Part shown: piece after piece, positions 9,852-18,851 of the stretch
Layout: every line of letters begins with the position of its first letter
Position numbering within the stretch: the stretch's first letter is position 1
Assembly (NCBI RefSeq): GCF_018449525.1
Contig: NZ_JAAVUS010000004.1
Location: 186,001-250,000 of the forward strand
Origin: Bradyrhizobium sp. dw_78
GTDB taxonomy: Bacteria; Pseudomonadota; Alphaproteobacteria; Rhizobiales; Xanthobacteraceae
Direction: 5' to 3'
DNA: 64,000 nucleotides
Translations under genes and position numbers: made by a program
Notes under the pieces: generated by a model
Databases searched by the model: none
What the model was told of the DNA's origin: nothing
The model's input: only the letters and a program-made list of their open reading frames with translations

Positions 9852-10910
9852 CTACGCCTGCGCTTCCTTCCTGATGTCGGCGGAAACAGCCGGGCCGGCC
9901 TCATACCAGCCGCGCGACGCCTTCACCAGATAGACCACCGAGAGCATGACGGGCACCTCGACCAGCACGCCGACCACGGTGGCCAGCGCCGCTCCGGAGT
10001 TGAGGCCGAACAGGCTGATGGCGGCGGCGACGGCGAGTTCGAAGAAGTTGCTGGCGCCGATCAGCGCCACCGGCGCGGCCACGCACCAGGCCACGCCGAA
10101 ACGGCGGCTCAGCCAATAGGCAAGACCCGCGTTGAGATAGACCTGGATCAGGATAGGAACGGCCAGCAGCACGATCACGAGCGGCTGTGCGATGATCTGT
10201 TCGCCCTGGAATCCGAACAGCAATACCAATGTCGTCAACAGCGCGACGAGCGAGACCGGCTGCAGGACCTGCTGGGTCCGCTGTAGCGCCGCTGGGCCTG
10301 TGGCTAACAGGGCACGCCGCCACAACTGCGCGACGATGACAGGAACTACAATATACAACACCACCGAGATCAACAGGGTCGCCCAGGGCACGACGATCGA
10401 AGCCACACCGAGCAGAAGACCTACCAGCGGCGCGAACGCAAACACCATGATGACGTCGTTGAGCGCCACCTGACTCAGGGTGTAATGCGGTTCGCCCTCG
10501 CACAGGTTCGACCACACGAAGACCATTGCCGTACAGGGCGCCGCCGCCAGCAGGATGAGCCCGGCGAGATAGGACGGAATCTGGGCCGACGACAGCCATG
10601 GCGCAAACAGATGGCCGATGAACAGCGAACCCAGCAACGCCATCGAGAACGGTTTCACCGCCCAGTTGATGAACAGCGTGACACCGACGCCGCGCCAATG
10701 CTCGCGCACCCGGCCGAGCGCTCCGAAATCGATCTTCAGAAGCATCGGGATGATCATCAGCCAGACCAGCCCGGCCACCGGCAAATTGACCTGCGCGATC
10801 TCCGCGGCCGCGATGGTTGCGAACAGCCCTGGCAGCAGATGTCCCAACATGACGCCCGCGACGATGCAGAGCGCCACCCATAGCGAAAGATAACGTTCGA
10901 ACGGGCTCAT
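9852..10910 (-). CDS. acr3: Arsenite efflux transporter Acr3 (ArsB type)
   Basis: 352 residues with ten predicted membrane helices. Exports arsenite using the proton motive force. The conserved Cys of Acr3 lies in APCTAMVFVWSNL (helix 4), and GASNFFELAVA in helix 9 matches the family. MSPFERYLSLWVALC is the usual N-terminus; the open frame upstream belongs to the shifted frame of the arsC remnant. Lies five bases after the truncated arsC and downstream of arsR, so one arsR-arsC'-acr3 transcript is expected, induced when ArsR releases the operator. Confidence 0.93.
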   Translation of the reverse strand: MSPFERYLSLWVALCIVAGVMLGHLLPGLFATIAAAEIAQVNLPVAGLVWLMIIPMLLKIDFGALGRVREHWRGVGVTLFINWAVKPFSMALLGSLFIGHLFAPWLSSAQIPSYLAGLILLAAAPCTAMVFVWSNLCEGEPHYTLSQVALNDVIMVFAFAPLVGLLLGVASIVVPWATLLISVVLYIVVPVIVAQLWRRALLATGPAALQRTQQVLQPVSLVALLTTLVLLFGFQGEQIIAQPLVIVLLAVPILIQVYLNAGLAYWLSRRFGVAWCVAAPVALIGASNFFELAVAAAISLFGLNSGAALATVVGVLVEVPVMLSVVYLVKASRGWYEAGPAVSADIRKEAQA

Positions 10911-10915
10911 GGCGG

Positions 10916-11059
10916 TTAAGCCGCTTCCGGGCGCAAATTGTCGGCGGGGAAGGCGCGGAAATCGCCGTGGCCGTCCTTGCGCAGGATCGATTCCGCCAGG
11001 ATCGAACGGACGCTGTTTCCGATGCACAGGACGAGAACATCGTAGACCGGCTCAGACAT
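10916..11059 (-). pseudogene. arsC: Truncated arsenate reductase (ArsC, low-molecular-weight phosphatase type)
   Basis: 47 residues where about 140-175 are normal. The N-terminus has the phosphatase-like loop C12-IGNSV-R18 (CX5R) and SILAESILRKDG, typical of thioredoxin-coupled ArsC. After residue 37 it diverges to PADNLRPEAA and stops, so the other redox cysteines and most of the fold are missing. The usual loop reads LCTGNSARS, so I13 and V17 are also changed. Its ATG overlaps the arsR stop by eight bases and acr3 follows directly, suggesting an internal deletion that kept the operon frame. Probably not a working reductase. Confidence 0.75.
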
Positions 11060-11414
11060 GGGCCTTCCTCTTCGGCTTCGGCCGACAACAAGAAGTGAGG
11101 TCGTCGATCAACGGCGCGCAGATTTCGGGCCGCCCGTCGCAGCAATCCCTGAGCATGAACAGCACGACGGACTGAAAGCGCTTGAGATCGGCGCGATAGA
11201 CAATCGAGCGGCTAAGCCGCTGCGCCGACACCAGCCCCGCGCGGGACAGGATCGCCAAATGCGATGACATGGTGTTTTGCGGGACCGCGAGCGTTCTGGC
11301 GATTTCGCCCGCCGCCAATCCCTGCGGCTCGTGCTTCACCAGCAATCGAAACACGTCCAGCCGGGTGGGCTGGGCGAGCGCTGCCAGCGCCAGAATGGCA
11401 TCCCCTGATTCCAT
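11052..11414 (-). CDS. arsR: ArsR-family arsenic-responsive repressor
   Basis: 120 residues, a compact winged-helix repressor. Helix-turn-helix around AGEIARTLAVPQNTMSSHLAILSRAGLV (35-62). No ELCVCDL metal motif is present; instead C91, C92 and C99 near the C-terminus resemble the As(III) site of AfArsR-type repressors, with C109/C110 further on. Represses the arsenic operon and releases DNA when arsenite binds. An inverted repeat at 11415-11434 touches the start codon, leaving no space for a ribosome-binding site, so the mRNA may be leaderless. The MFS gene at 11702 runs divergently. Confidence 0.9.
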   Translation of the reverse strand: MESGDAILALAALAQPTRLDVFRLLVKHEPQGLAAGEIARTLAVPQNTMSSHLAILSRAGLVSAQRLSRSIVYRADLKRFQSVVLFMLRDCCDGRPEICAPLIDDLTSCCRPKPKRKAHV

Positions 11415-11448
11415 ATATCTAGATTTATAGATATAATAATGCTTGTCA
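11415..11448 (-). promoter_or_regulatory. arsR promoter and operator
   Basis: ATATCTA (11415-11421) and TAGATAT (11428-11434) are perfect inverted arms around GATTTA, matching ArsR-type operators. On the minus strand TTGACA (complement of 11443-11448) is a consensus -35 box, and AT-rich hexamers inside the palindrome can serve as -10. Repressor binding would thus block the promoter, and transcription would start at or next to the arsR ATG. Confidence 0.65.
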
Positions 11449-11701
11449 AACCGGATATTCGCCAGCTTGCTGATGATCGCGGGGCACGAACAGACCCGAT
11501 CGCCGCCGCGACCGCGAGGTTTGCGGAAGGGTCTAACCGGTGCTGCCGGAAACCGGCACATATGCAGTCGATCTGGCGGCGCCGGCGAATATGGTCAGGC
11601 AGGTTTTGCCAAGTGTTGACGACTATTGCGTGTAGATGCAAATGCCCGGCAGCGGGGCAAGACTGGATGCGGATAGCGTGACGAAAACTAAAGGCGTCGC
11701 C

Positions 11702-12871
11702 ATGAGCGGACGCCAACTCCCCATCATTCTCGGACTCGGCACGACGCAGACGCTGGCATGGGCCTCGAGTTATTATCTGCCGGCCATTCTGGCCGACCCC
11801 ATCGCGCATGATCTCGGTGTTTCCTCGAACTGGATCTTTGCGGCGTTCTCGGCCTCGCTGGTGCTTTCGGCCCTGCTCGGCCCGCGCGTCGGCCGCCAGA
11901 TCGATCTGGTCGGCGGGCGGCAGGTGCTGTCGTTGTCCAATCTGACATTCGCCGCGGGACTGGTCCTGCTCGGCCTCACATCGTCGATCCCGCTTCTGCT
12001 GCCGGCCTGGCTGCTGCTCGGCATCGGCATGGGGCTTGGGTTGTACGATGCCGCCTTCGCCGCGCTGGGACGCATCTACGGCACCGCCGCACGCGGTCCG
12101 ATTACCGGCATCACGCTGCTGGCGGGCTTTGCCAGTACGGTCGGATGGCCGCTGACCGCGCTGGGGCTGGAGAAGATCGGCTGGCGCGACACCTGCTTTG
12201 CCTGGGCGGCCGCGCACCTGTTGATCGGCCTGCCGATCAACCTGCTGATGCTGCCGGCCGTGAAAGCCGCGGCCAAGGCAACCGCGGACAAGCCGATCAA
12301 GCCGTATATTCCCATCGACCGCACCATGATCCTCTTGGCTTTCGCCTTTGCCGCAGCCTGGAGCGTCACCGGCGCGATGGCCGCGCACCTGCCCCGGATC
12401 CTTCAGGCCGCGGGAGCGACCGGCGTTCAGGCGGTGACGGCCGGTGCGCTGATCGGCCCCGCACAGGTGATCGCCCGTATTGCCGAGGCGAGCTTCCTGA
12501 GCCGCTATCATCCGCTGGTGTCGACGCGGCTCGCCTGTCTTACCCACCCGATCGGCGCTGCGATCCTGGCGCTGGCCGGCGGCGGCGCGGCAAGTGTGTT
12601 CGCGATCTGCCACGGCGCCGGCAACGGCATCCTGACCATTGCGCGCGGCACGCTGCCGCTGGCGATCTTCGGCCCGGAGAACTACGGCTATCGCCTGGGG
12701 CTGATCGGCGCGCCGGCGCGGATGGCCCAGGCCGTAGCCCCGCTGGCATTCGGATTGCTGATCGACACGATGGGCGCCCGCATCCTGATCGTATCTTCCG
12801 CGCTCAGCCTCGCCGCCTTGCTGGCACTGGCTTTGGTACGGCAGCAACCGGCCGGGCCGCGAGCCGTCTGA
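11702..12871 (+). CDS. Major facilitator superfamily transporter
   Basis: 389 residues, 12 predicted membrane helices. The loop between helices 2 and 3 reads GPRVGRQIDLVGGRQVL, a form of the MFS motif A. A long charged central loop (AVKAAAKATADKPIKPY, about residues 183-199) divides the two six-helix halves. Substrate cannot be read from sequence; position opposite the arsenic operon makes a link to arsenic possible but unproven. Start MSGRQLPIILGL chosen because the preceding in-frame codons lack membrane-protein character; no strong ribosome-binding site. Confidence 0.85.
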   Translation: MSGRQLPIILGLGTTQTLAWASSYYLPAILADPIAHDLGVSSNWIFAAFSASLVLSALLGPRVGRQIDLVGGRQVLSLSNLTFAAGLVLLGLTSSIPLLLPAWLLLGIGMGLGLYDAAFAALGRIYGTAARGPITGITLLAGFASTVGWPLTALGLEKIGWRDTCFAWAAAHLLIGLPINLLMLPAVKAAAKATADKPIKPYIPIDRTMILLAFAFAAAWSVTGAMAAHLPRILQAAGATGVQAVTAGALIGPAQVIARIAEASFLSRYHPLVSTRLACLTHPIGAAILALAGGGAASVFAICHGAGNGILTIARGTLPLAIFGPENYGYRLGLIGAPARMAQAVAPLAFGLLIDTMGARILIVSSALSLAALLALALVRQQPAGPRAV

Positions 12872-12918
12872 CGGATTTATCCCTTCCAATCGCAGTCCTT
12901 TTCACGCAAAACCACGCT

Positions 12919-13107
12919 ATGGAAAACCAAGCCGATCCACCGCGTAGTTTCAAGGATTTGATGAAGTGGGCGATCACCCCGCCGCAATCCTATGTGGTCT
13001 ATGTGCTTGGCCTGTTGCTGGTTTACGGCGTGTCCTATTTCGCGGGCACGCTGAACCCGAAGAAACCGCCGCCTTCGCCACCTAGCATAGCCGCGCCGCG
13101 GAATTGA
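12919..13107 (+). CDS. Small single-pass membrane protein
   Basis: 62 residues: a polar N-terminus ending in FKDLMKWAITPPQ, one membrane helix (SYVVYVLGLLLVYGVSYFAG, about 24-43) and a Pro-rich tail (NPKKPPPSPPS). I recall similar small proteins in Bradyrhizobium but no function. It starts 47 bases after the MFS gene on the same strand; no clear ribosome-binding site is visible, so the start is tentative. Confidence 0.6.
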   Translation: MENQADPPRSFKDLMKWAITPPQSYVVYVLGLLLVYGVSYFAGTLNPKKPPPSPPSIAAPRN

Positions 13108-13222
13108 AACCGTCACAGCCTTCGGAAGCTCGGACCACCGGCGAAACGATTCCATCGCCTCGATAGGTCACGCCACCCGGCTTCGCGGCCTGACGACCGC
13201 TTAAAAACCCCGACCGCAGAAC

Positions 13223-14212
13223 TCAGTGTACATGCGCCGGCGCATCGTGCGGACACAGTTCGACCTCGACCGTCACGTGACAGAGACCGTGCAGCCCCTT
13301 GAGCCGGTCCTTGTAGGTCGCCGGCGGCAGCGGATCGTCGGAGACGACCGAGATCACCGCTGCGCGGTGGCCGGGTCCGACCTGCCACAAATGCAGATCG
13401 GTGACGCGGTCGCCCTTGGCTTCCAGACGATTCCGGATCACGGTTTCGAGATTCTTGTCGGCGCTGACGTCGAGCAGCACCGCGCCGGACGCGCGGACCA
13501 GCCCGAACGCCCAACTCGCGATCACGAGACTGCCGACGATCCCGACCAGCGGATCGGTCCAGACCCAGCGCGAATACATCGCAATCACCAGCGCCACGAT
13601 CGCCAGAACCGAGGTCGCGGCGTCGGCCAGCACGTGGATATAGGCCGCGCGAAGGTTGTTGTCGTGGTGATGGTGGCCATGCGAATGGCCGTGACCGTCA
13701 TCATGATCCTCATGGTCATGGTCATGATCCTGATGATGGCCATGATGATGGTCGTGGCTGTCGCTCAACAGCCATGCGCTGACGAGATTGACGCAGAGAC
13801 CGAGCACCGCCACCGCGATCGCCTCGCCATAGGCGATCGGGACCGGATCAAACAGGCGGATCGCGCTTTCATAGGCGATCTGGACCGCGATCAGCCCGAG
13901 GATGATCGCGCTGGAGAACGCGGCGAGGTCGCCGAACTTGCCGGTACCGAAGCTGAAGCGGGAATCGCGCGCATGCTGGCGCGCGAACAGATAGGCGAGC
14001 GCCGCGATTCCGAGCGCGGCGGCGTGGGTGGCCATATGCCAGCCATCGGCCAACAGCGCCATCGACCCGAACAACGTGCCTGCCGCGATCTCGCCGACCA
14101 TCATGACGATGGTCAGCGCGACCACGAACCATGTCCGGCGTTCGTTGCGTTCGTGCCGCGCCCCAAGGAACACGTGGTCATGGGTCCACGGATCGATAGA
14201 ATGCGAATGCAT
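13223..14212 (-). CDS. dmeF: Cation diffusion facilitator, DmeF-like Co/Ni exporter
   Basis: 329 residues from the preferred start. Six predicted membrane helices and a cytoplasmic C-terminal domain; exports divalent metals (Co2+, Ni2+, possibly Zn2+) in exchange for protons. ALLADGWHMATH in helix 2 is part of the metal site. A His/Asp-rich loop of about 23 residues, roughly positions 162-184, lies between helices 4 and 5. GGAG sits nine bases before the second ATG (14212) but overlaps the first one at 14221, so the internal start is favoured. No DmeR-type regulator gene lies next to it. Confidence 0.88.
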   Translation of the reverse strand: MHSHSIDPWTHDHVFLGARHERNERRTWFVVALTIVMMVGEIAAGTLFGSMALLADGWHMATHAAALGIAALAYLFARQHARDSRFSFGTGKFGDLAAFSSAIILGLIAVQIAYESAIRLFDPVPIAYGEAIAVAVLGLCVNLVSAWLLSDSHDHHHGHHQDHDHDHEDHDDGHGHSHGHHHHDNNLRAAYIHVLADAATSVLAIVALVIAMYSRWVWTDPLVGIVGSLVIASWAFGLVRASGAVLLDVSADKNLETVIRNRLEAKGDRVTDLHLWQVGPGHRAAVISVVSDDPLPPATYKDRLKGLHGLCHVTVEVELCPHDAPAHVH

Positions 14213-14443
14213 CGGGGTCATCTCCGGAAGGAGCGTTGCGCTTTAAGCGGTCTAGCGGCGCGGGAGAAGCCTCGAACTGCGTCCGTGACATCACCGCATC
14301 AACCTGCCTATAGCGCAGGCTTAGAGCCGAATACTATCACACTGCCATGACGTGTCGCCGCGCCTGAGCACGGCGATGATCCATTCCTTGAAACGGATCA
14401 TGCCTTGAACGGCTCATGGCCATCGGCCAGGCGAATATGCGCC

Positions 14444-16699
14444 CTATTCCACCGCGCGCCCGAACTTGTTCGACTTCGGAAAACCCTTCGGCGGCAGCCG
14501 CCCGGCGTCGGCGCGGTTGCCGCGCCAGTCGGCCAGTTCCCTGATCGTGGCGCTGAATTCGCGGCCGGCGGAATCCTTCCAGGTCAAACCCTGCTTGGAA
14601 TCGAAGGTTGTGATGTCCGACAGGCCGCCATCCTTGTACTTCTGCAGGCGGACGCCGCGGCCACGCGCCATCTCCGGCACCTGATCGAGCGGAAACAGCA
14701 GCATCTTGCGGTTGTCGCCGATAAGGGCAACGGTATCGCCGATCACGGTCGTCAGCGCGCGGGCCTCGTTCGGCATCTCGACATTGAGCACCTGCTTGCC
14801 CTTGCGGGTGTTGCCGACGCAATCCTCTTCCTTGACGATAAAGCCCTGGCCTTCGCTGCTGGCGACCAGGAATTTGCGTTCGCCCTTGTGGACAAACAGC
14901 GACACGATCGCGGCGTCCTGCTCCATGTCGATGAACATCCGGATCGGATCGCCATGACCGCGGCCGCCCGGCAATTTGGCGACGTCGAGCGAGTAGAACC
15001 TGCCATTGGTGGCGAACAGCAGCAGTTTTGAGGTGCTTTCGGCAAAGAACGCGTGATCGAGCTTGTCGTCGGTCTTGAACGCCAGGCCGGAGAGATCGGC
15101 GACGTGGCCTTTCAGCGTGCGCACCCAGCCCTTCTCGGAAATGACCACGGTCACCGGCTCGCGCTCGACAAAGGCCTCCTCGATGGCGGCGAGATCGTGC
15201 TCGGGCGCATCCGCAAATTGCGTGCGGCGCTTGCCGAGCGGCGTCTTCGGGCCGAAGATGTCACGCACTTTCCGCACCTGCTCGCCGACCCTGGACCATT
15301 GCTCGGCCTCTGAGCCAAGCAGGGCCTTGATGCCTTTCAACTCACCGCGAAGGTTCTTGTCCTCGGTGCGGATCTCCATTTCCTCGAGCTTGCGCAAACT
15401 GCGCAACCGCATGTTGAGGATGGCGTCAGCCTGGATCTCCGTCAGCTTGAACGCCTGGATCAAGGCCGGCTTCGGCTCGTCCTCGGTGCGGATGATCTTG
15501 ATCACCTTGTCGAGGTTCAGATAGGCGATCAGATAGCCGCCGAGCACTTCCAGCCGGTTCTCGATCTGCGCCTTGCGGTAGTTGGAGCGGCGCACCAGCA
15601 CGTCACGGAGATGGTCGAGCCATTCCCGCAAACACTCCGCCAGCCCCAGCACCTTGGGAACGCGACCCTTCACCAGCACGTTGAGGTTCAGCGGAATCCG
15701 GCTTTCCAGTTCGGTCAGCCGGAACAGCGACTCCATCATCAATTCAGGATCGACGGTGCGCGACTTCGGCTCGATGACGAGGCGGATGTCTTCGGCCGAT
15801 TCATCCCTGACATCGCCGACCAGCGGCAGCTTCTTGTCGTTGAGCAGTTCGGCGATCTTTTCGACCAGCCGCGATTTCTGCACCAGCCAGGGAATTTCGG
15901 TGACCACGACAACCCAGGCGCCGCGAACCCCCTCTTCCTGGTTCCATTTGGCGCGGACGCGGAACGAGCCGCGCCCGGTCATGTAGGCCTCGGTGATGCT
16001 TTCCTTGGAATCGATGACGATGCCGCCGGTCGGGAAATCCGGCCCCTTGACCCAGCGCAGCAGCGTCTTCGACTTCGCGTCGGGCTTGTCGATCAGGTGC
16101 AGCGCGGCGTCGCAAAGTTCGGCGACATTGTGCGGCGGGATCGAGGTCGCCATGCCGACCGCGATGCCCTGCGCGCCGTTGGCGAGCAGGTTCGGAAATC
16201 CGCCGGGCAGGACCACCGGCTCCTTTGACTGGCCGTCGTAATTGGGACGGAACTCGACGCCGTCCTCATCGATGCCGTCGAGCAGAAGCCGCGCGACCTC
16301 GGTCATGCGCGCTTCGGTGTAGCGATAGGCGGCGGCGTTATCGCCGTCGACATTGCCGAAATTGCCCTGGCCGTCGACCAGCGGATAGCGCGAGGCGAAA
16401 TCCTGCGCGAGGCGGACCATCGCGTCGTAGATCGCCTGGTCGCCATGCGGATGGAACGAACCCATCACGTCGCCGACGATCTTGGCGGACTTCTTGAACG
16501 GGGTGCCCGGATCTAGCCGCAGCAGCCGCATACCGTAGAGGATGCGGCGATGCACCGGCTTCAGGCCGTCGCGAGCATCCGGCAACGCCCGGTGCATGAT
16601 GGTCGAGAGCGCGTAAGCGAGATAGCGCTCCTCGAGCGCATCGCGCAGCATCACCTCGTGAACCTCAGCCGGTTCCGGCGGAATCAGACTTTTTCCCAT
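14444..16699 (-). CDS. parC: DNA topoisomerase IV subunit A
   Basis: 751 residues. With ParE it separates linked daughter chromosomes by cutting and passing duplex DNA. Catalytic tyrosine is Y127 in AYRYTEARM. The quinolone region reads [13 protein letters not shown], with Q88 where the drug-contacting Ser of E. coli ParC stands. The N-terminal breakage-reunion domain covers about 1-470; the C-terminal beta-pinwheel is short and ends with [18 protein letters not shown]. No parE nearby. Transcribed alone; a terminator precedes it upstream (16779-16813). Confidence 0.95.
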   Translation of the reverse strand: MGKSLIPPEPAEVHEVMLRDALEERYLAYALSTIMHRALPDARDGLKPVHRRILYGMRLLRLDPGTPFKKSAKIVGDVMGSFHPHGDQAIYDAMVRLAQDFASRYPLVDGQGNFGNVDGDNAAAYRYTEARMTEVARLLLDGIDEDGVEFRPNYDGQSKEPVVLPGGFPNLLANGAQGIAVGMATSIPPHNVAELCDAALHLIDKPDAKSKTLLRWVKGPDFPTGGIVIDSKESITEAYMTGRGSFRVRAKWNQEEGVRGAWVVVVTEIPWLVQKSRLVEKIAELLNDKKLPLVGDVRDESAEDIRLVIEPKSRTVDPELMMESLFRLTELESRIPLNLNVLVKGRVPKVLGLAECLREWLDHLRDVLVRRSNYRKAQIENRLEVLGGYLIAYLNLDKVIKIIRTEDEPKPALIQAFKLTEIQADAILNMRLRSLRKLEEMEIRTEDKNLRGELKGIKALLGSEAEQWSRVGEQVRKVRDIFGPKTPLGKRRTQFADAPEHDLAAIEEAFVEREPVTVVISEKGWVRTLKGHVADLSGLAFKTDDKLDHAFFAESTSKLLLFATNGRFYSLDVAKLPGGRGHGDPIRMFIDMEQDAAIVSLFVHKGERKFLVASSEGQGFIVKEEDCVGNTRKGKQVLNVEMPNEARALTTVIGDTVALIGDNRKMLLFPLDQVPEMARGRGVRLQKYKDGGLSDITTFDSKQGLTWKDSAGREFSATIRELADWRGNRADAGRLPPKGFPKSNKFGRAVE

Positions 16700-16778
16700 G
16701 TGGAGGGGTTAAACTTTAGCGCCGGATCGGGCAAGAAGTGAATCGGGCGCGGCAACCGTCGCTGCCCCGCCACAGCAA

Positions 16779-16813
16779 ACGGCCCCGCCTTGCGATGCCG
16801 CAGGCGAGGCCGT
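16779..16813 (-). terminator. Intrinsic terminator between the secreted amidase-like gene and parC
   Basis: On the minus strand ACGGCCTCGCCTGCGG folds against CCGCAAGGCGGGGCCGT-like sequence and is followed by TTTG. It lies about 60 bases after the stop of the gene at 16871 and 80 bases before parC. The stem contains a mismatch, so strength is uncertain. Confidence 0.5.
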
Positions 16814-16870
16814 CGAGGGCTCTATCGATTGGATTGTAGAGAGGGAGCCACTCGGGCGCTTTGGAAGCCC

Positions 16871-17269
16871 CTATGCCCGCCTGAAGGCGATGGCGCCGGC
16901 CAAGGAGCGCGGGCGGGTGCGAACAGCGTGTCCGTCATTGCCGCTCTCAACGACCCACTGACCGTTTTCCTGGCCAACGATCTTGCCCACATGGTGGGGC
17001 CAGACGACGATGGCGCCGACAGCCGGCCCGCCGGCATTCGATCCGTAATGAGCCCAGGACCGGGCGAGATTGTAGGACGGGCCAGGATCGCTGCCGACCT
17101 GGGAACGCATGTACCAGCCGCACCATGCGCTCGGACGACCGGCATAGCCGTAATGGCCGCCGGCGCGATGAGAACGATGATGATAGTGGCGATGATGATT
17201 GTGCGACCGTGCCTCTGCGCTCGAACCAAATACGCAAAGCACTAACGTCGCAGCCAAGAGAGTACGCAT
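16871..17269 (-). CDS. Secreted CHAP/NlpC-like amidase-fold protein
   Basis: 132 residues. Signal peptide of about 20 residues (MRTLLAATLVLCVFGSSAEA) and then a His-rich linker (residues 22-39). The mature part reads PSAWCGWYMRSQVG with C50, GAIVVWPHHVGKIVG with His 92/93, and WVVESGNDG, the Cys-His layout of the cysteine-peptidase amidase family that includes TIGR02594. A cell-wall role is plausible. It is shorter than most such enzymes and I cannot confirm activity. Transcribed alone, ending at the terminator before parC. Confidence 0.7.
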   Translation of the reverse strand: MRTLLAATLVLCVFGSSAEARSHNHHRHYHHRSHRAGGHYGYAGRPSAWCGWYMRSQVGSDPGPSYNLARSWAHYGSNAGGPAVGAIVVWPHHVGKIVGQENGQWVVESGNDGHAVRTRPRSLAGAIAFRRA

Positions 17270-17528
17270 TACTGGAAGTTCCTAGACGAAGGGGGAAAGA
17301 TCGCTTCAGCGATCGGGACAGCCGCTCATGAGAGGGCAATGAACTGCCCGAGCGGCGGCGGTTTGAAATGCGCGGAAATCAATCCGGCTGGGGCCGCTTT
17401 AAAAAACTGCAGATGGCCAAAATGAGGCGATATCAACGAGATAATCGCCCTCAACGCAGGCCAGCCATTCCCCTGGCGGGCAGCCAAATAAGGCGCGGCC
17501 AGCATCATGGGATAGCCTGAACCTTTTC
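17270..17528. other. Gene-poor stretch between the amidase-like gene and recO
   Basis: About 350 bases, including the adjacent repeat, have no convincing gene. A 60-codon minus-strand frame at 17326-17508 has no ribosome-binding site and Pro/His-rich composition, and was left out. The right part is occupied by the family B repeat. Confidence 0.4.
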
Positions 17529-17622
17529 GATTCTGACGGAATCAGAACCGTAGCTCTATGTCATTGTTTTATCGTGCTTTCTTCACGCGAACCGGAAGCT
17601 GCTTCGCGCGAAAACGCTATGG
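17529..17622. repeat. Interspersed repeat, family B, with ATTCTGACGGAATCAGAA palindrome
   Basis: Begins with the palindrome TTCTGACGGAATCAGAA and ends CTTCACGCGAACCGG...GCGCGAAAACGCTATGG. It overlaps the last codons of recO (stop at 17617), as if the repeat supplies the gene's 3' end. Confidence 0.6.
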
Positions 17623-18357
17623 TCTCGCCCGATGCCGGGCCACTGCGTGGATGAAGCCGTCGCGGGCGTCGGAATGGCCCTGCCCGCGCGGCTCCAGCAC
17701 ATGGCGCAACAGAAACAGGCCCGTGAGCCGAAACCCGTCCTGCAGGTCCTGATCCGACCAGTCGTTCCGGCCGCCGTCGCCGTGGCGCAGGAACGGCGGC
17801 AGCCGCAACAGCCGGTCGCGCCAGGGATCGCCGGCCTGCCGCGATACCGCGCCGCCGGATTTCGGCGAAACATAGATCAGATCGGAGGTCGCGCCGGTGG
17901 CGGCGCAGTTTTCCAGATCGAGGCCAAAGCCGAGTTCGGCCAACATCGCAAGTTCGAACCTCACCAGATGCAGCGCCGCGGTGCCGGCATCATCGAAATC
18001 ATCGAGTGTAAGGCCGAGCCTGTCGTAGATATCCTGATGCGGATCGCGCTCCGGCAACAGCCGCGCCAGCGAGGCCAGGTGCGTGACCCCATAGACGGCA
18101 AAGGACGACGCCAGCAGCGTCGCGGCGCGCAAGCGCGTGCCCTCGATCGCGTAAGTGCCGAGATGCTCGTCGAGCCGCGCCCGCCATACCGCGCTGACGC
18201 TGTTGCCGGGCTGCAGCAGCGGACGCATCCGCGAACCGGCACCGCCGCGCACGAGGCCGAGGTGACGGCCGTGCTCGCGCGTCAGGAGTTCGACGATGGC
18301 GCTGGATTCGCCATGCCGCCGCACCCCGAGCACGATGCCTTCGTCGGTCCATTCCAT
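17617..18357 (-). CDS. recO: DNA repair protein RecO
   Basis: 246 residues. Recombination mediator that helps RecR load RecA on SSB-coated single strands and anneals DNA. N-terminal OB fold starting [26 protein letters not shown], followed by a helical domain. The Cys seen in the central part (ENCAATGA) is a remnant of the zinc site of other RecO proteins. Lies downstream of era and a membrane protein gene on the same strand, the common rhizobial order. Final codons lie inside a family B repeat. Confidence 0.92.
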   Translation of the reverse strand: MEWTDEGIVLGVRRHGESSAIVELLTREHGRHLGLVRGGAGSRMRPLLQPGNSVSAVWRARLDEHLGTYAIEGTRLRAATLLASSFAVYGVTHLASLARLLPERDPHQDIYDRLGLTLDDFDDAGTAALHLVRFELAMLAELGFGLDLENCAATGATSDLIYVSPKSGGAVSRQAGDPWRDRLLRLPPFLRHGDGGRNDWSDQDLQDGFRLTGLFLLRHVLEPRGQGHSDARDGFIHAVARHRARP

Positions 18358-18407
18358 CAGGCGGGAGTTTACAGGATTCCGGGGGTCGGCGCAGCCATCT
18401 CACCACC

Positions 18408-18447
18408 GTCATTCCGGCTTCGATGCTTTGCATCGCCCCGGAATGAC
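18408..18447. repeat. Interspersed palindromic repeat, family C (GTCATTCCGG type)
   Basis: GTCATTCCGG (18408-18417) and CCGGAATGAC (18438-18447) are perfect inverted arms around CTTCGATGCTTTGCATCGCC, which itself can fold. Longer relatives are at 49446-49527 and, decayed, at 63698-63770. Confidence 0.7.
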
Positions 18448-18460
18448 AACAAAAAACCGA

Positions 18461-18841
18461 TCACCCGTTGAACCAGCCCTTGGCGTCGCCGGTGTAGGAG
18501 TAATATAGGCCGGCCGCCGTCAGCGCGCAGGAGACGATCTCGATGCAGCTATCGAGCGCAACGCCGGTGTCGGCGATGATCTCCACCAGGGAATAGACCG
18601 ACAGCACCAGCGAACCGATCAGCACCCAGCGCGGCCAATTCTTGCGCCGCTGCGCGGCGAGCCAGACCAGATAGACCAGGAGCAGGATCAGGCCGGCCGC
18701 CATCACGGTCGCGGTGTTGACCATGGCCTCCGTCATATCGGCGCTCGGCGTCCGGTCCTGGAACGCGACCGACAGCGAGTCGAGCGTCAGTGACAGGTAC
18801 AGCAGCGCCTCAAACCACATCACGTTCCTGGGCAGATTCAT
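18461..18841 (-). CDS. Small membrane protein between era and recO
   Basis: 126 residues with four predicted membrane helices (around FEALLYLSLTLDSLS, TATVMAAGLILLLVYLVWLA, WPRWVLIGSLVLSVYSLVEIIA and CIEIVSCALTAAGLYYSY). No named domain recognised. Starts ten bases after the era stop and may be cotranscribed with it. Function unknown; the insertion between era and recO suggests a lineage-specific gene. Confidence 0.75.
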   Translation of the reverse strand: MNLPRNVMWFEALLYLSLTLDSLSVAFQDRTPSADMTEAMVNTATVMAAGLILLLVYLVWLAAQRRKNWPRWVLIGSLVLSVYSLVEIIADTGVALDSCIEIVSCALTAAGLYYSYTGDAKGWFNG

Positions 18842-18851
18842 GGGACGCCGA

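Noticed and set aside
13650..13760. Repetitive CATGATGATGGTCGTGG-like sequence suggesting a tandem repeat or CRISPR
   Set aside because: It encodes the His/Asp-rich loop of the cation exporter; no spacers or regular repeat unit.
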